Below are positions 19,024-32,640 of a DNA stretch of 64,000 nt, one piece after another (positions within the stretch are counted from its first letter, which is position 1; each line of letters begins with the position of its first letter). Source of the DNA: Aplysia californica (taxonomy: Eukaryota > Mollusca > Gastropoda > Aplysiida > Aplysiidae); assembly GCF_000002075.1 (NCBI RefSeq), contig NW_004798201.1, positions 1 through 64,000 on the forward strand, in the 5' to 3' direction. The position numbers and the translations under genes were made by a program. The notes beneath the pieces are model-generated. The model made no database searches. It was given only the letters and a program-made list of their open reading frames with translations, and was not told where the DNA came from.

Positions 19024-20663
19024 CGCATTATGTGTCCTCGATGACCGCATAAGGTGCCCTGATCACAAACTGGTCCCTTCACATGGTAGAATGAACATCC
19101 CTCTTGGCAATATAGCCGAGAATGCTCTAGACTCTAGACCATTCACATAATTCTACATCAATTTGCATAATTCTAAGACCTGGCTTTGCATCATAATATT
19201 ATGTGTAGAATTTTGTGAGACTATTCAAAGAGGTTATAAATAGAACTAGGGGTCTTATAAATAGAACTAGAGGTCTTAGCTCTGACTCTGACGTCACGAG
19301 TGTCACACTTTAGGGGCACCCCGGCTCCATTCTGGAGAGGGATAAAAAAGGCAGTCGGTGCACAACAACACTTTTCAATCATGGGTTAATGATACTATGC
19401 GAAGTCTTTTGATGTTGGTTTCTTTTTTATGTCATTTGCCTATCGCTAAAAGTTACTCACAGGGATTTTTGTGGACTGTTTGCTTTTAAATGAGCCAGAT
19501 TATCTCCAAATAATGCAAATAAGGCTTTTTACATGGTGAGATCATATGCGAGAGTTAAATTCAGAAAAAAACCCCGAAAGAGATGGACTTGATGATGACT
19601 TGTTAAAATAAAAAACAGTATGTCTAGATTTAGCACCGCTGACAACAACAAGGCACTTGAATCCGCCCATGTGACTGAGAAGCTGCTAGAGTAGAAGCTT
19701 CAGCTGCAACCAGAGGCGAAGCGTCTATATAATCAAATAATCACTGCTTCCCTTCCTAATTTTGAAACATTGTCGCAGTCAAATTCATCCATAAACGTAA
19801 ACTTCATAAATTAAATGTAAAAAGACGTTCATAATTAATCCAGTCTTAACCACCTTCATACTCTATGAAGACCTGGCTTTGCATCATTAGAAGGAGAGTG
19901 TAGACAACATGACACAACAGCAATCCATTTTGTAAGTACAAAATTGCCCTTTTTCTGTCTCCCTCCACCCCTCCCAGAAAAATACAAACAATACCTCATT
20001 TTATATCTCGCTGTTCATTTGTAGCCCATATATATATAAGTCCGTTTATTTATGTTCCCCACAATCGGTCAGCAGGTGCGGTATTGTGTATGCATGTATG
20101 TTATGATACATAACAGCAAACAAAAAGAAAACGTAAAATGAAACTGATCTGAGCTTCAAACTGCATGAATATCTAGGCGTTGTGAGGGACGCACAGTCAC
20201 AGCGTGACAGCGCTGTTTCTAATCCTCTCAAAAATGGCGACAAGGCGAGCTGAGTGGGCCCGCACAGCAATAGTGAGTTTACGTGGGTGACGTCACAGCT
20301 GCGAATTATGTATTATAACCTCTTTGGAGACCATTATACATCTAGTGGCCAGATGATGTGCAAATTTGCAGGCCAACATTTTTTATAGTTATCCTAGTAC
20401 TAGTACTAGTAGTCGCGGCCGCGAATCGCGACGCGATTTTTGCGTGAAAAAAAAAAAATCATCGTCGGGGTAAGAAACGACAAAAAGGGGGAATAAATAT
20501 CGAAAAAAAATCGAACCTCTTTAGTACTTTACTTTTAGTTTTAGATTCCAGTGGGCCTACTACTAGATCTATGTATCTGAAGAACATTTTGCTTGCCTTT
20601 ATTAGCTTTTTTTCATGTACATGAAAGCATAGAATATATAGTTGCACACATATATATGCACAA
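19024..20663. other. Gene-free stretch with internal repeats
   Basis: No coding gene seen. AAGACCTGGCTTTGCATCAT occurs at ~19169 and ~19867. CAAAGAGGTTATAA near 19228 is mirrored as TTATAACCTCTTTG near 20314, each with a nearby TGACGTCAC-like motif, so a decayed inverted-repeat element is possible. Confidence 0.45.
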
Positions 20664-20767
20664 NNNNNNNNNNNNNNNNNNNNNNNNNNNNNNNNNNNNN
20701 NNNNNNNNNNNNNNNNNNNNNNNNNNNNNNNNNNNNNNNNNNNNNNNNNNNNNNNNNNNNNNNNNNN
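20664..20767. other. Assembly gap (104 N)
   Basis: Flanked on both sides by TATATA repeats, so the gap is probably an unresolved dinucleotide run. Confidence 0.98.
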
Positions 20768-21689
20768 TATATATATATCGTAACTGGATTCAGTGCTGTT
20801 CTGTTTCGTCTCTTCTCGTTAACACACTGAAGACAAGAGTTTGATTCCTGAAGGAAGGAGTTATTTTATATAGCATCTCCGTCTGTCTGCTAAATTGCAG
20901 CATCCCATTTAATTCGAGTTAGCATTGACAGGCAGGGTAGACGCAGCTCCCTTCCTATAATAATCTAAATTGTGACAACGAAGGCGTGACACAATTAGTA
21001 CATATATTACCACTGTACATCACAATTTGTTGGCTGCTTAGATTTCATTGTTGCAAAAATTTCTAGGTGGACTCCTTAAAGAAACAGATTTAGTTCTTCC
21101 AGCGTACTCAAACAGTTGGCTCTGTCTGACTTGCTGGTCTTCCCGGTTTAGCAAGAACTGGAATCTGGGTTCGTGCTATTTTTTAAATAATTGTTGTTGT
21201 TGTATTTCTTTCTAAATTAATAATTGCTATTTTGATATTTGTATGTATTTGATGTCCTATTGACCAATGTTTAATGATTCAGTCTCTCCAATTCAGTCTT
21301 TCCCATTTCTGGAAAAGACCCATCAGTTAGGACCTGTAGAGAATCAGACTTGCAAATTCCCAGACAAATTTTACCTTGGTGAATTCGAGAGCCTTGGGAG
21401 CTCTCCAAACAATTCAAGTTCAAGTACGTCCCAAATGGAATTCGAATCAGAGTCGTCCACAAATATTTCAGCAACATATCACGTGTGTCGAAAGCGCGCC
21501 TTCTCTTTCAACAGCTCTTCGACGATGGACAGTAGAAATCAATGGGCGGGCCTCATGAGCAACGCATAGAGAGATGGAATAATGAGGACCATGGTTTGGG
21601 AAGCCAATCCGCAACAGTGCAGCAATATGAAAGAAACAAAGTCAAGTGCAATTAATTGCTGTACCTACTGACTACAAAAAAAAACCTTA
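20768..21689. other. Gene-free stretch
   Basis: An open frame at 21267-21569 is Ser/Asn-rich (NNSSSSTSQMEFESESS). It has no family resemblance, flanking splice sites or homologue in the window, so I do not call it a gene. Confidence 0.4.
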
Positions 21690-22460
21690 CCCGTGGGAAA
21701 GCCTGTAACTCTCCACCAAAGTGCACAATTCACACAAAAATTGATAGGAAGCAAGCTGAATCATCCGAAAAGAGACACACGTAACAAAACCAACAATATT
21801 TTGGAAACAGCCATGGGAACTCCGAAGATACAAATCACTGTTGAACGACGTATTTTCGTGGTTGAAACATATATCGAAACAACGTCCGCTATACAGACAT
21901 GGGATCTCTTCACAAAAGACCGTAAGAAAATACCAAGTAAAGTAACAATACTTAAATGACTTCACGTCACATGGCTCTGTTGAAAATAAAAACAAGGGAT
22001 CAAAAACTAAGGTCACCCACAGTGCCACATTGGGAGACCGATGCAAGTGCGCACTCCTGAGAATGTGGCAGAGGTGAAGGAGTGTGTGAGCGAAGAACCG
22101 AAAAAGTCAGTTCGTCGTCATAGTATTGAATTAACTGTTCGGCGCATGTTGAAGTATGATCTGACATTTAAACCGTGCAAGATCCAGATACATCACAGGC
22201 CCAGCAAATGGAAAATGTCATAGACAATTTCGTAGAACGCTCAGAGCGTGTATCGCCCGAAACAGACGTCATATGGAGATTGTGCTCTAACTTCCTTCAA
22301 ACTTGGAACATTTTTATTTGTAAATTTGTCACAATAAATCCGATAGTGACCAAGTGCGTCTGTGAAATTCTGTATCTCTCTTGTAACCGTTTTATGGGTG
22401 TCTCTGCGGATACAGCTATTTGGGGGTCACCTAGTACACACTCCTGTCTTGAATAAGCTC
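21690..22460 (+). mobile_element. Tc1-type transposase relic (N-terminal HTH region)
   Basis: TVERRIFVVETYIETTSAIQ, then a shifted frame with SHGSVENKNKGSK, then VRTPENVAEVKECVSEEPKK and RRMLKYDLTFKPCKIQIHH. This order matches the double HTH part of DDE transposases of the Tc1/IS630 kind with a DUF4817-type start. The catalytic DDE half is not recognisable, and frame changes show decay. Confidence 0.65.
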
Positions 22461-22636
22461 TCAGTTCAACCAGAGAGGATAGTGGAAAAGAGGTAAATGT
22501 AGACCCAGAGAAAACAATCTTTTAAAGTCTTAATTCTTAGGCAACAGGACATGTCACATGTCTGAGCAAAACATAACACACGACTGAGTATAGAGCTATA
22601 ACTGTGTAACTGTCAATGTCTGCTCCAGATCCAGCA

Positions 22637-22637
<1 letters not shown>

Positions 22638-22697
<60 letters not shown>

Positions 22698-22735
22698 AGA
22701 TAGAGAGTGAGAGAGAACGAGAAAGAGAGATAGTG
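22638..22735. repeat. (GA)n microsatellite
   Basis: About 50 bp of pure GA followed by imperfect GA-rich sequence. Confidence 0.95.
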
Positions 22736-23869
22736 AGAACGAGAATGTTGTGCAGTTTGTTATTTGATTGTTTTTTCCAATGGCTCTCCCACAGACTGGA
22801 AAATGTAAGAATGTTTGAATCGAGAATACCAGAGAAATGAAAGAACACACCTCATATTTTTTTATAATCATAAGGTACAAAAAGGTCTGGAAACACAAAC
22901 AAATCATCAAAATAAAACACCTGTACAATTCATGGTGCTTTGTCAAAATAGGATTTATTACAATTGCAATTACGATTTTACAGTACCGTTGACCAAGTCA
23001 TACATTTAAAGTTATAGACACAAGTGCTGTACACGGTAAAGATAGTCTGTCTAGCCTGGTTTTTAAGCTTACTCTACTCTAAATCTATACATGATGTAGA
23101 TCTACAGAAGAAAAAAAAGAATTAGAAAGAACTGCTTTCCTTACTTTGGTACACTTCCAACATGATTATGAGCCACTATCTGTACTTGTGGTATTTCATT
23201 GAGCTTTGGGCAGCCATTTCTGATAACTACCGGTACTTTACTTTTTATTGATAATACATAGTCTTTGCTGAGTTTTTGTTGTTGCTCAAAACCCCAGTAC
23301 AAACAAGTACAAGTACAAGTGACCAGACAGTATAAAATTTCTACTACACTTACTTTCCAGGAAAGGACTTGCAAAAAAAACAACCCCCCCCCCCTAAAAA
23401 AGCCCAACTGGAAAAAATATAATTAAATTCATTTGAATTCTAGATCTAATTCTTAAAAAAAATAAATTTAAAAAAAAGGAAAAAACCCTGATACTGATAG
23501 TATAGAGGACACTTCAGGGTTACTCAAGAGATTTTGTTTCAGATGCATTACATTTCAAGTAGCCTACGACCACATTATGTGAACTCTTCACTTGTTGTGG
23601 GGGTCATGGTATTATTACTATTATTATTATTCATAACTTTTTCTTACTGTCAAAATGAATCGGTGTAGATGTACAGTTAGGTGAAGTCACGCACCTGTCA
23701 TTGTCAATCATTCAGGGGTGTTAAACTTTATACCATTTGACCATTTTCATACGCCTATTTCCTATAACTACACACCCACTCTTTTAATATTTTTTTCTTA
23801 TGTTCCTATTTTCCTGGCTTGTTCCTAATGAAATGTGACTGTTATCTTGCTGGTATGCTTTAAATTTAA

Positions 23870-24273
23870 ATCAACAAATTAGCATCAGCAACAACAGGAA
23901 TAAAGTCCAGACTTTCATCAACAGATGTATGAGGAGTATTCTAAGAATTAAGTGGCAGGATAGAATAAGAAATGAAGAGCTGTGGGAAAGGACAGGACAA
24001 AAGGATATAGAAGTAGAAATAGAACTAAGAAAGAGGCGATGGATGGGACACACCTTAAGAAAGCCCAGCGGAAACATCACCAGACAGTCACTGCAGTGGA
24101 ACCCCCAGGGAGCACGAGGCAGGGGTAGGCCACGGGAAACATGGAGGAGATGTGTGGAAAGGGACATGAGAGAGATGAAGCTCACTTGGAACGAGCTTGG
24201 AAGGATGGCTCAGGACAGAGATAAATGGAAGGAGCTTGTATGTGGCCTATACCCTGCCAGGGATGAAAGGCAT

Positions 24274-24303
<30 letters not shown>
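23870..24303 (+). mobile_element. RTE-like LINE 3' end with (GAT)n tail
   Basis: Open frame 23929-24276 encodes the end of a LINE reverse transcriptase: [59 protein letters not shown]. It stops just before a (GAT)n tail at 24274-24303, typical of RTE elements. Sequence from 23767 is shared, inverted, with 51658-51918. Confidence 0.85.
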
Positions 24304-24306
<3 letters not shown>

Positions 24307-24903
24307 CCTATCACTATTAAACACATGTAATTGCATCAAGTACCAGACCCTGACCACATTCTCTGCAAACTTTCATTACAATCACAATCAAGCAAAATTC
24401 TCCTTTGAAGTTATTTAGGCCAACATGTTTTCACGGGCCCACAGAACAGGGAGATTTTACCATTACAAAATGTATTTATTTGCCTCTATCATAATGGTCT
24501 ATATGAAATGAAATCTAGCCAAACTCAACAAGGCAGCAGCAGCAAAACTCAAAAACTTCAACAAAGGCCAAGTTGTGATGAGCTGAAAACTTGTATATTT
24601 AAATATGTGTTCCAATTTTGGAAGAACCGGAAAGGAAAACAGTAAGATGACTTATGTATGGAATTCCCTCTTAGAAAGAGGGGGGTATGTTAAACTAAAG
24701 GAGAGTCAAGTTGTTACAATGAGCCTCACTTTGGTACCCTGTGACAGCCAAACATGAACAATTGTGCAGTTGGGATACATGAAGAAGTAAAAAAGGTGTG
24801 CAAAATGGGAAATGTTCCATATAATACAAAAAATACACGTAGGCTACTACAGCACCAAGATCAAAGCAACAGTACTGGAGTATGAGGACAAATCATATGA
24901 TGA

Positions 24904-24985
24904 TAATAATAATAATAATAATATATAACATTTATATAGCGCATTTCCAAAAAAAGTAGCTCAATGTGCTTTACATTGGAATACC
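24904..24985 (-). mobile_element. SINE 3'-end fragment
   Basis: CATTTATATAGCGCATTTCC and AATGTGCTTTACATTGG, preceded by (AAT)n. Related to the tails of the tRNA-SINEs at 31930, 42448 and 46119. Confidence 0.55.
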
Positions 24986-25516
24986 CATTTTTCAAAAACC
25001 TTTCTTCTCAAGCAATATACATTAATGCACACACACACATACACACACACACTCACAGAGACTATTTTCATCCTGACATAGAAACAGAACAACTATAATG
25101 AAAGATAACGTTAAAAGCTTATGAAGGATAGGCCTGTAGGAACAGAAAATGTTTAAGATGTCTTTTGAAGCTATCAACCATTGCCATACAAAGACGCATT
25201 TTCTAGAACTGTACCAGCATGAAACTGAGCAGTTAATTAAGTAGGCATTGGTCCATCCAAATAGAAAATGGGTATTTTTGTGCTGAACCAGTCGACATTC
25301 CACGGTGCAAATGGACAGACAGTGTAATACAGTCATTACAGATCATATTATTTATTATTATATCAACCGATTCAACCCTTCTTCTGCACTCCCACCCACA
25401 TCTCCTTGCAACTATTAATTCACAATTTTATGAAATCATGTGTCACTATCTTTGGACACGGTGGGCTACAGTAATTCAACACTCTTTTCTGTCTTGTTTC
25501 AAAAAAATTTTTTTTT

Positions 25517-25712
25517 AGTAGAGGGTTTTACAGCGCTCGCAACTGCATAAGGTCATATGAGCGCCAAGGGGTGGGGGTCAACAGAGAAGTCTTTACAGGG
25601 AATCAGACTTACTCGGCTCACTTCTCTATCTAGCTTCAACAGCACAAGGCCTGCTTCGACTATCAAGGCACCCCGGAAATAGCGGGTCACAAGAGAGTGA
25701 CAAACATACTCT
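25517..25712 (-). mobile_element. HP-SINE type B, 5'-truncated
   Basis: Begins on the plus strand with TAGTAGAGGGTTTTACAGCG and continues through GTCACAAGAGAGTGACAAAC. The 5' half of the element is absent. Confidence 0.85.
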
Positions 25713-26320
25713 TTTCTGTAATGAGGACAAAAGATTAAATAAATAATATTTAGTTAATCTTTATCAGCAGGCCATGTTTTCGTCATGCATTACTACATGT
25801 ATGTATCACTAAAATGTTGTACCATTTTACTCCAACAAGCCCTTTCTAAAATTTTTGAAAATGAGCAATCAGTAAGTATGTTTTTGTTAAGAAAATTGGC
25901 AGAAAGGAGCTCCATTTCTGACATTTCATTTCAGAAAGTGAAAAAATGGACTGGGGAAAAACATCTCATCCCACTTTCCCACTGACTTTCGTTCAAGGGT
26001 CTTTTATATCTTTGCCATCGGTGCGGACCAGTCCGATGGATCTCCATCCAGATCATGATGGAGACTATAGTTAGAATAAGTAGACAGACTCTGGGATGGA
26101 TCCTGAAGACGGGGGGGGGGGGGGGCGCGGGCAGAGATGGACATGTTCCGACTGCAGTGACCCCAACACAGTGGACAAGAAAATAACAAGAAAAATAAGG
26201 TCTTTATACCTTTGAGAAACACTAATACTAATACTCAACATAACATTAAAAAAAATAGTTGCATGTATTACTACTGGTTGAGACAAACATTTTAAATGAA
26301 AAATAATTTTTTAAAATTTA

Positions 26321-26458
26321 GTAAAGGTTTTTACGGCGCTCGCAAGTGCATAAGGTCATATGAGCGCCAGAAGATTAGAGTAGGTGTTACAAGAGAGTAA
26401 CGAACGTAAAAAAGAAGAAGAGGAGATAAGGACGATAGTTTTCTATAGGAAAGAAAAT
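26321..26458 (-). mobile_element. HP-SINE type A, 5'-truncated
   Basis: GC-form 3' hairpin (GGCGCTC/GAGCGCC) with the GTTACAAGAGAGTAAC internal hairpin. Confidence 0.82.
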
Positions 26459-27504
26459 TAAATGCCTAGCAACGAAGTATTATATTCAATATATATATAC
26501 ATATATGTACAACTTACAAAAAGCTTATCAACATGTATTGCTGCAATACCTGTACAAAAGTTCTCGAAGAGCCAGATAAACTTGGACAAGAAAAACAACA
26601 TAAAAAATGCTCTGGAGAAAAAAGTACTATATATCTAAAGCTTCTCCTGCAATTTATCACCTGTTTCATCTATCCTCTAATATTACTATCCCGTCTTGCA
26701 AGAGACTAGTACATCTAATTAAGCACCCTTCGCTTTTGTCCGAGAAAGTAGAGAGCTGGTTTTAAAGTGAGGGCGGGAAAAGCTTTTATAAATGTATGCT
26801 CAGGAGAGGCAGAACTAGATCTACTCGTAAGTTAAGCCAAAAGTTGACCGATAGATGAGAGCAGCATTCTCCTACAGAGGCAAATCTGTCGAGTCGTCAG
26901 ACTCAGTGTAAGGATACACCAAGTGTGTATTACATTTAAATAATCCACAGAGCCTGTTTAAAAGTTATCAAGCCACCCCCCAAAAAATCACTCAGAATCA
27001 GGTCTTGGATGAAAAGTTGCAAATTTTTTTCTTCCTCCTTTTGTCATCCAATCCAATTTCAATTTCAAACATCATTAGCAGTTAAAGTGACAGCATGCAA
27101 ACGAATTGGTCCCAATGTAAAGAATACGATCCTTTTCATTTTTACATTTGAGTAACCCACAATGCACAAATATAATACAATACAAAGATCAAAGAAGGCA
27201 CATTTTCCTCGTCTTTTAGAGAAAAGACTGCAAACGCAAAAATAAATAGACTATATGAATCTCCAGTCCCCATGTCTCCAGTCAACGCTTTCATAAATAT
27301 TCCAAGCATTGAACTTTTAGAACTTAGTTGCAAAGATCTCAGTAATTGTCTAATGACATTAGTACATGTAGAGCAATACAAATGTTCATAGTGCCACTTG
27401 TGGCTTGTATTTTTACCTACAGGGGGCATCACTTCAATATTGACTTTTTTTTTGTAACTCTTCATGACTTTGACTAAGCCTGTGTTCATCATGTCTTTTA
27501 TTTT

Positions 27505-27656
27505 ATTTGTTCTAGTAAGAATTTTACAGCACTTGCAACAGAGTAAGGTCATATAAGTACCGAAGATTAGAGGTATTACAAAAGAGTAACAAACAAACAA
27601 AAAAGATGGAGGAGAGAAAAGGATGATAGATGTTTCATAGGAAAGGAGGAAACACA
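27505..27656 (-). mobile_element. HP-SINE type A in NCAPD3 3' flank or UTR
   Basis: TTCTAGTAAGAATTTTACAG then GCACTTGCAACAGAGTAAGG and the ACAAAAGAGTAACAAAC hairpin. About 280 bp past the NCAPD3 stop, it may be part of the mRNA. Confidence 0.8.
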
Positions 27657-27935
27657 TATTTCGTTATGTCTTATTTGTAATTAAAAAAAAAAAAAAAACG
27701 ATGGATGAGGCCATGTTGAAACAAAATTTCTTTCATCTATTTAACAATCAAATCATTTGCACAAGAGTAACTGTACAGAAAAAAAGCAAACTTTCATAAA
27801 CTGGAAGATAATAGAAACAGTGAGAGTCTTAAATTCGTTCATGCTTTGAGGTAACCAGCAGTGCCATACGAGCAGCGCACACTACTCAACAGAAAAATTG
27901 GAGGACAATGAAACGGGAAACTGGGAAACAACTAG

Positions 27936-28064
27936 TTAGACTTTTCTCTGTCTTGAACTTCTGCGTAGACCCGCCCTTGAGGCCCTGAAACTTTTCCTTG
28001 TGGGAGTCGAATCACCGGCGTTGTTGGCAGAGCTGGTGGGAGAGGGAGCTTCCTCTTTCACAAC
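27936..28064 (-). CDS. NCAPD3: NCAPD3 window exon 29 with stop
   Basis: 42 residues, [20 protein letters not shown] through [13 protein letters not shown], then TAA at 27936-27938. The basic end corresponds to human CSRRSLRKTPLK. Confidence 0.92.
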   Translation of the reverse strand, partial: VVKEEAPSPTSSANNAGDSTPTRKSFRASRAGLRRSSRQRKV

Positions 28065-29762
28065 CTGGTCAGGAAGATCAAAGTTTAGTTAGTTATAGTA
28101 AGAGTTTTAAGGCACTTGCAACACAATAAGGTCATGTAAGGGCTGAAGACTGCATGTGTTACAAGAGAGTAGCAAACATAAAAAAAAGAAGGAGAAGAGA
28201 TCGTTTTTGGTTTTAGTAAGAGTTTTACGGCACTTGCAACACAATAAGGTAATAAAAGTGCCGAAGATTAGAGGTGTTACAAGAGAGTAACAAACACAAA
28301 GAAGAAGGAGGGGGAGAAAAGGACAACAGACATACCATCAAGAGATTAAACAATGGGACACACAAGAAGATCAATCAAATCAAAGCAATTCTGAATGACG
28401 AACACATAAAAGTATTCACAATACATACTGTAGATTAGCTGTTCAGATGCATTAGTACTAAGCCTAAAATTTTGAACAATTTATTTATTGCAGGTCTTAA
28501 TCTGTGATATATTGATATCATGTGTTCAAAATATATTTTGTCAAAATCCAAATTCAAAGAAGGAAAAAAAAAGGAAGTAAAATACATAGAGTAGACAGGT
28601 ACAACTTAAAAGAATGAAACAGATTTTTTCCTCTCTCTTACATTATATTGTTGCTTTCTTGGCTTAGTATGTTATTTGAACAGCCAGTCGACAATGTATA
28701 TATGTGAGGCAGCGCGGTGGAATCAGGCTCTCGTCAAAATAATCAAAGTGAAGAAACTTGCATTTTTCCGCAGGTTTGTGAATTTTTATCAAATTTTTGT
28801 TTTTTTGGCTCAACACCTTTCATGCCCATTAAAGAACTGTGTGGATTTTTCTGAAAAACGTTGATGAAAGGCATAAAAAATGTAAATTTTCAGTTATCGC
28901 GGACTCTTAAGCTAAAGTAATAACTAATCTTTGGCGGCCATTTTCTCACTAATTTTACCTCTGAAAACAAGTGACCCCCACCTCCTTCTTTCGCAAATAT
29001 CTCGACTTGTAATCAAGATAAATGGATATTTTTAAAATCCAAATAAAGACAAGTGAACAAGCTTTGAGATGATACCATTAACTCTACATGCCCAAAAATT
29101 GACGAGAGCCTGATTCCACCACGCTGCCTCACATATGTGTGCGTGCCTAAAGAAAGATACCAAAAGTCAGATTTTAACCGTTTTGAGTTAAGGGTTGTAC
29201 CTAATAGTAATAGGACATTCAATGCTGAACACTCACAGTGTGTTTTGAATTTTTGAGATATCTCAAGTAGTTTTTGAGATATTGCACATTTTGCGAGGTA
29301 GGGTGTAAAGATCTAATTTTGAGAAAATAAGCTTTGAAGTTTAGAACACAATACAAACTTTAAATAAAAAAAAAAAGATGATTCAATTGTTTCTAATGTA
29401 TTTATTCATGGAAAATTCATTTCCAATTCGGCTTTCAGTTGACATCAATATCATGATTAGAATTCAATGGTAAAACATACAGGGGAAGAGAAAACGCTTC
29501 AAGAATAGATTTTAACACTTTTTAAAAGCAGTTTTCATTATCTTTTTTAAAAACATACCCTACCCTCAAAATATTTTCAAATAAAATATTTAGAAGTTAA
29601 ATCCATGAAAACTCCTTTAACACAATGTTAAAAAATGGTGGGACTATCACTATCATTTTTTAAAAATGGAAACACATTTTGGTCAAAAAAGTGATTTTTG
29701 GTCGATATCATCAGCCTGTAGCTCAAAAAGGTCTGTGGCGACTTTTGGTACCTTTCTTTAGG

Positions 29763-29813
<51 letters not shown>

Positions 29814-32609
29814 AGTATTGTACTCACAGGAGATTTGATATTCCACTGGGCAAGCTCAGGGTCTCTGGGGAAAGGAAAAACACAAGCAAAATAAACTTGA
29901 GCATATTAACTGGCCAACGGCAGATAACGCTGAAGAAAGGGAATCTTTAGACCAACGTCAACTTAGCACCCAGTAATTTTCCTCTTAGTCTTCTTAGTCT
30001 TATATGGTAGTAGTGAGTTCTTAAAATCAATTGGGTTCCTTAATCTTTTCTCTCTCCACATACTTGTACTAACTACTCTTGAGAAAACAAACAGCTTGCT
30101 TATTGTTGAGATACAAAGTCTCACGTCCACATGAGAAGATTAATTAAGCCAGAGACAATGAATGAGACTGTTATTCATTACAAGGTATTACTATTCATTA
30201 AAAGTTCTTACTGAACATACATAAGAAAACACAAGTACAGTCATTTCCTTTCAAATTTTACGCCAAATGAGAGGGTCAGAACTCTACGCCATGTCAGAAC
30301 TCTATGGTCAGAACTCTACGCCATGTCAGAACTCTATGGTCAGAACTCTACGCCATGTCAGAACTCTATGGTCAGAACTCTACGCCATGTCAGAACTCTA
30401 TGGTCAGAACTCTACGCCATGTCAGAACTCTATGGTCAGAACTCTACGCCATGTCAGAACTCTATGGTCAGAACTCTACGCCATGTCAGAACTCTATGGT
30501 CAGAACTCTACGCCATGTCAGAACTCTATGGTCAGAACTCTACGCCATGTCAGAACTCTATGGTCAGAACTCTATGGTCAGAACTCTACGCCCTTTTCAA
30601 GAAACCCGAAGTCACAAAATAATTTATTCAATCAACATGAGAGTAATGATTAATGAGTGCAAAAAATATATGTTTTTGTCCTTTGAAAATATTCAGACCC
30701 TATAAAACTTTTGTTGTTAATGGTCATACCAAAGCAACAAGGAAAAAGACATTATCTGTCCCTGTCGTTTTATGCAAGAAAAATTCTGAAAATATGCAAA
30801 ACTGAGCCCAAAAATGTGAAATTATGCAATTCTGTTAATTTTAACAAAGAATGATAAAGGAAAATAATCAGAAATTATGCATAAAATGACCAAATTTGGC
30901 TAAATTATGGGGGGTGCATAAAACCACGGGGACAGCTTTATGACCGAGGGAAAGCTGCTGTGTCACAGAACCAAACTTATCCATTCCCTTCAAAATGTCA
31001 AATACAGGCTTCTTGCAGAAAACCGTTAAATCCACTCATCAAACGCCAGGATTCAAACTCTTTCTCACTCACTTCGCATCCGGGTGAGGCATGTGGATGA
31101 CTTCCTTGTTGCCTCGTCTCTGCACCCTGATGGCGGGGGATAAGCACAGCTGTCCTGGAACACAAAAAAAAATCGTAAAAGTCAATCAGATGAAACAAGG
31201 ACCAACTTATATTTGCAACTACACATGGCATTGGACAGAAGAGCGAGAGCCCAGCTGTTGCTGGATCAATAACAACAACAACAACAATATTTGCAACTGA
31301 AAAGTGTGATGAAAGAATGTACAATAGGGTACAGATTACACGCACATCGTCATCATTATTGCCTTTCTCCCCCTGGATCAGAATATAGGGAACGAACCAG
31401 AACAGGGTTAACTCTTTAAGCCCTGAGTTTTTTTCTACCATTTCCCGGAGTTTTTTCCACTGTCACCTAAACCTGGCGCACTATGTCTCATTATAACCCC
31501 AAAAAGCTCGCCTCCAACGTCTAAATAGCGGACACAAAGGCTTAGTCATTACTAAAAAACTTGGTTCGGTAAATAGTTCCGAAAAACAAGCAAAAACTAG
31601 CACTGAATAAAACAAAACAGTTGTCTCTGGTACTGGATGCTCCCAGTGTCCGATGGGGTTCAAAGAGTAAATCCGCACACAGAGATAAAAAGTGCAATTA
31701 ATTCCTGATATTTTCCTTTTATTTGAGCAACCTCTCTAAACCAAAAAACTCGGCCAAACCAAAGATAATTTGGTGGTTCCGCAGATTTAAGCTTTAAGCA
31801 GACTCCACAGTATTTCCTTGTACTTGTACATCAAGTAGATTTTCATTGACAAGGGCAGAAAGAAATTTTATTTGAAAACAGTACGCAGCACCCATATCAT
31901 CAACAAATCACAATCATTGTCTTACTCCATTGGCGTCGGTGGCCAGGCTCTCGGACTCGCAACCGTAAGGTCGTGGGTTCGAATCCCGTCAGGGACCCGA
32001 CGTTGTATCCTTGGGAAAGGCACTTTACACGAATTTTCCTCACTTCACCCAGGTGAGAATGGGTACCCGGCTATAGACAGCGAAAGATCTTGTCAGTTTG
32101 TTAGTGTTTGAGCGCTTAATCAGCTGCTTGTACTGTATGCTTCCCGTGAAGCTCAGAATGTTTCGGAGTGTCCTATGGTCTGCTGGGGTAATTATATAGT
32201 GTAAAGCGCATAGAGCTTGCTATTGAGCGGGGATATGCGCTATACAAATGCTATCTATTATTATTATTATTATAAAAACTTGTAAATTCTTTGCCACATC
32301 AAAAGGCCAAATGGCTCCAATTCAGATGGCTGTTGGTTTTGAAAAGTAAAGCCATGAGTTTTTTTTTTAAAATTGAAGCGTAAGAAGACTGAGGCTGACT
32401 TCAAAGACATTCAAGTGGCTTACCCCCTTTGTTGATGGCACTGGCCACCGAGGGTATGGGGGACGGGGGGCAGATCGTCAAGTTTCCCTCCCCGGCGAAC
32501 GTTATGTTGTACAAGGCATCTGTGGAGGAAGAAAATAGTTCAATGAAGTCAAAGGTCATGTGGCATTTGACAATCTTTATTCATCTCGCAGGGAGAAATT
32601 GGTCTTAGT

Positions 32610-32640
<31 letters not shown>

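Larger units (their letters stand above)
24304..27935. other. Gene-free stretch and NCAPD3 downstream flank
   Basis: No host exon seen. It holds SINE pieces (24904, 25517, 26321, 27505), CA repeats (25026-25056) and a poly-G run (26111-26126). The NCAPD3 3' UTR must begin at 27935 going left, but no convincing poly(A) signal could be fixed. Confidence 0.5.

Noticed and set aside
21267-21569. 100-residue Ser/Asn-rich frame
   Set aside because: No homology signal, splice sites or repeat support, and no virus-like or host family recognised.
22537-22946. Ser/Leu-rich and Arg/Glu-rich frames
   Set aside because: Translations of a (GA)n microsatellite.
27142-27657. 171-residue open frame on minus
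   Set aside because: Its first third is HP-SINE, and the rest has no family match and lies past the NCAPD3 stop.
30267-30705. Open frames of 99-133 residues
   Set aside because: Translation of a 32-bp tandem repeat, with no other coding evidence.
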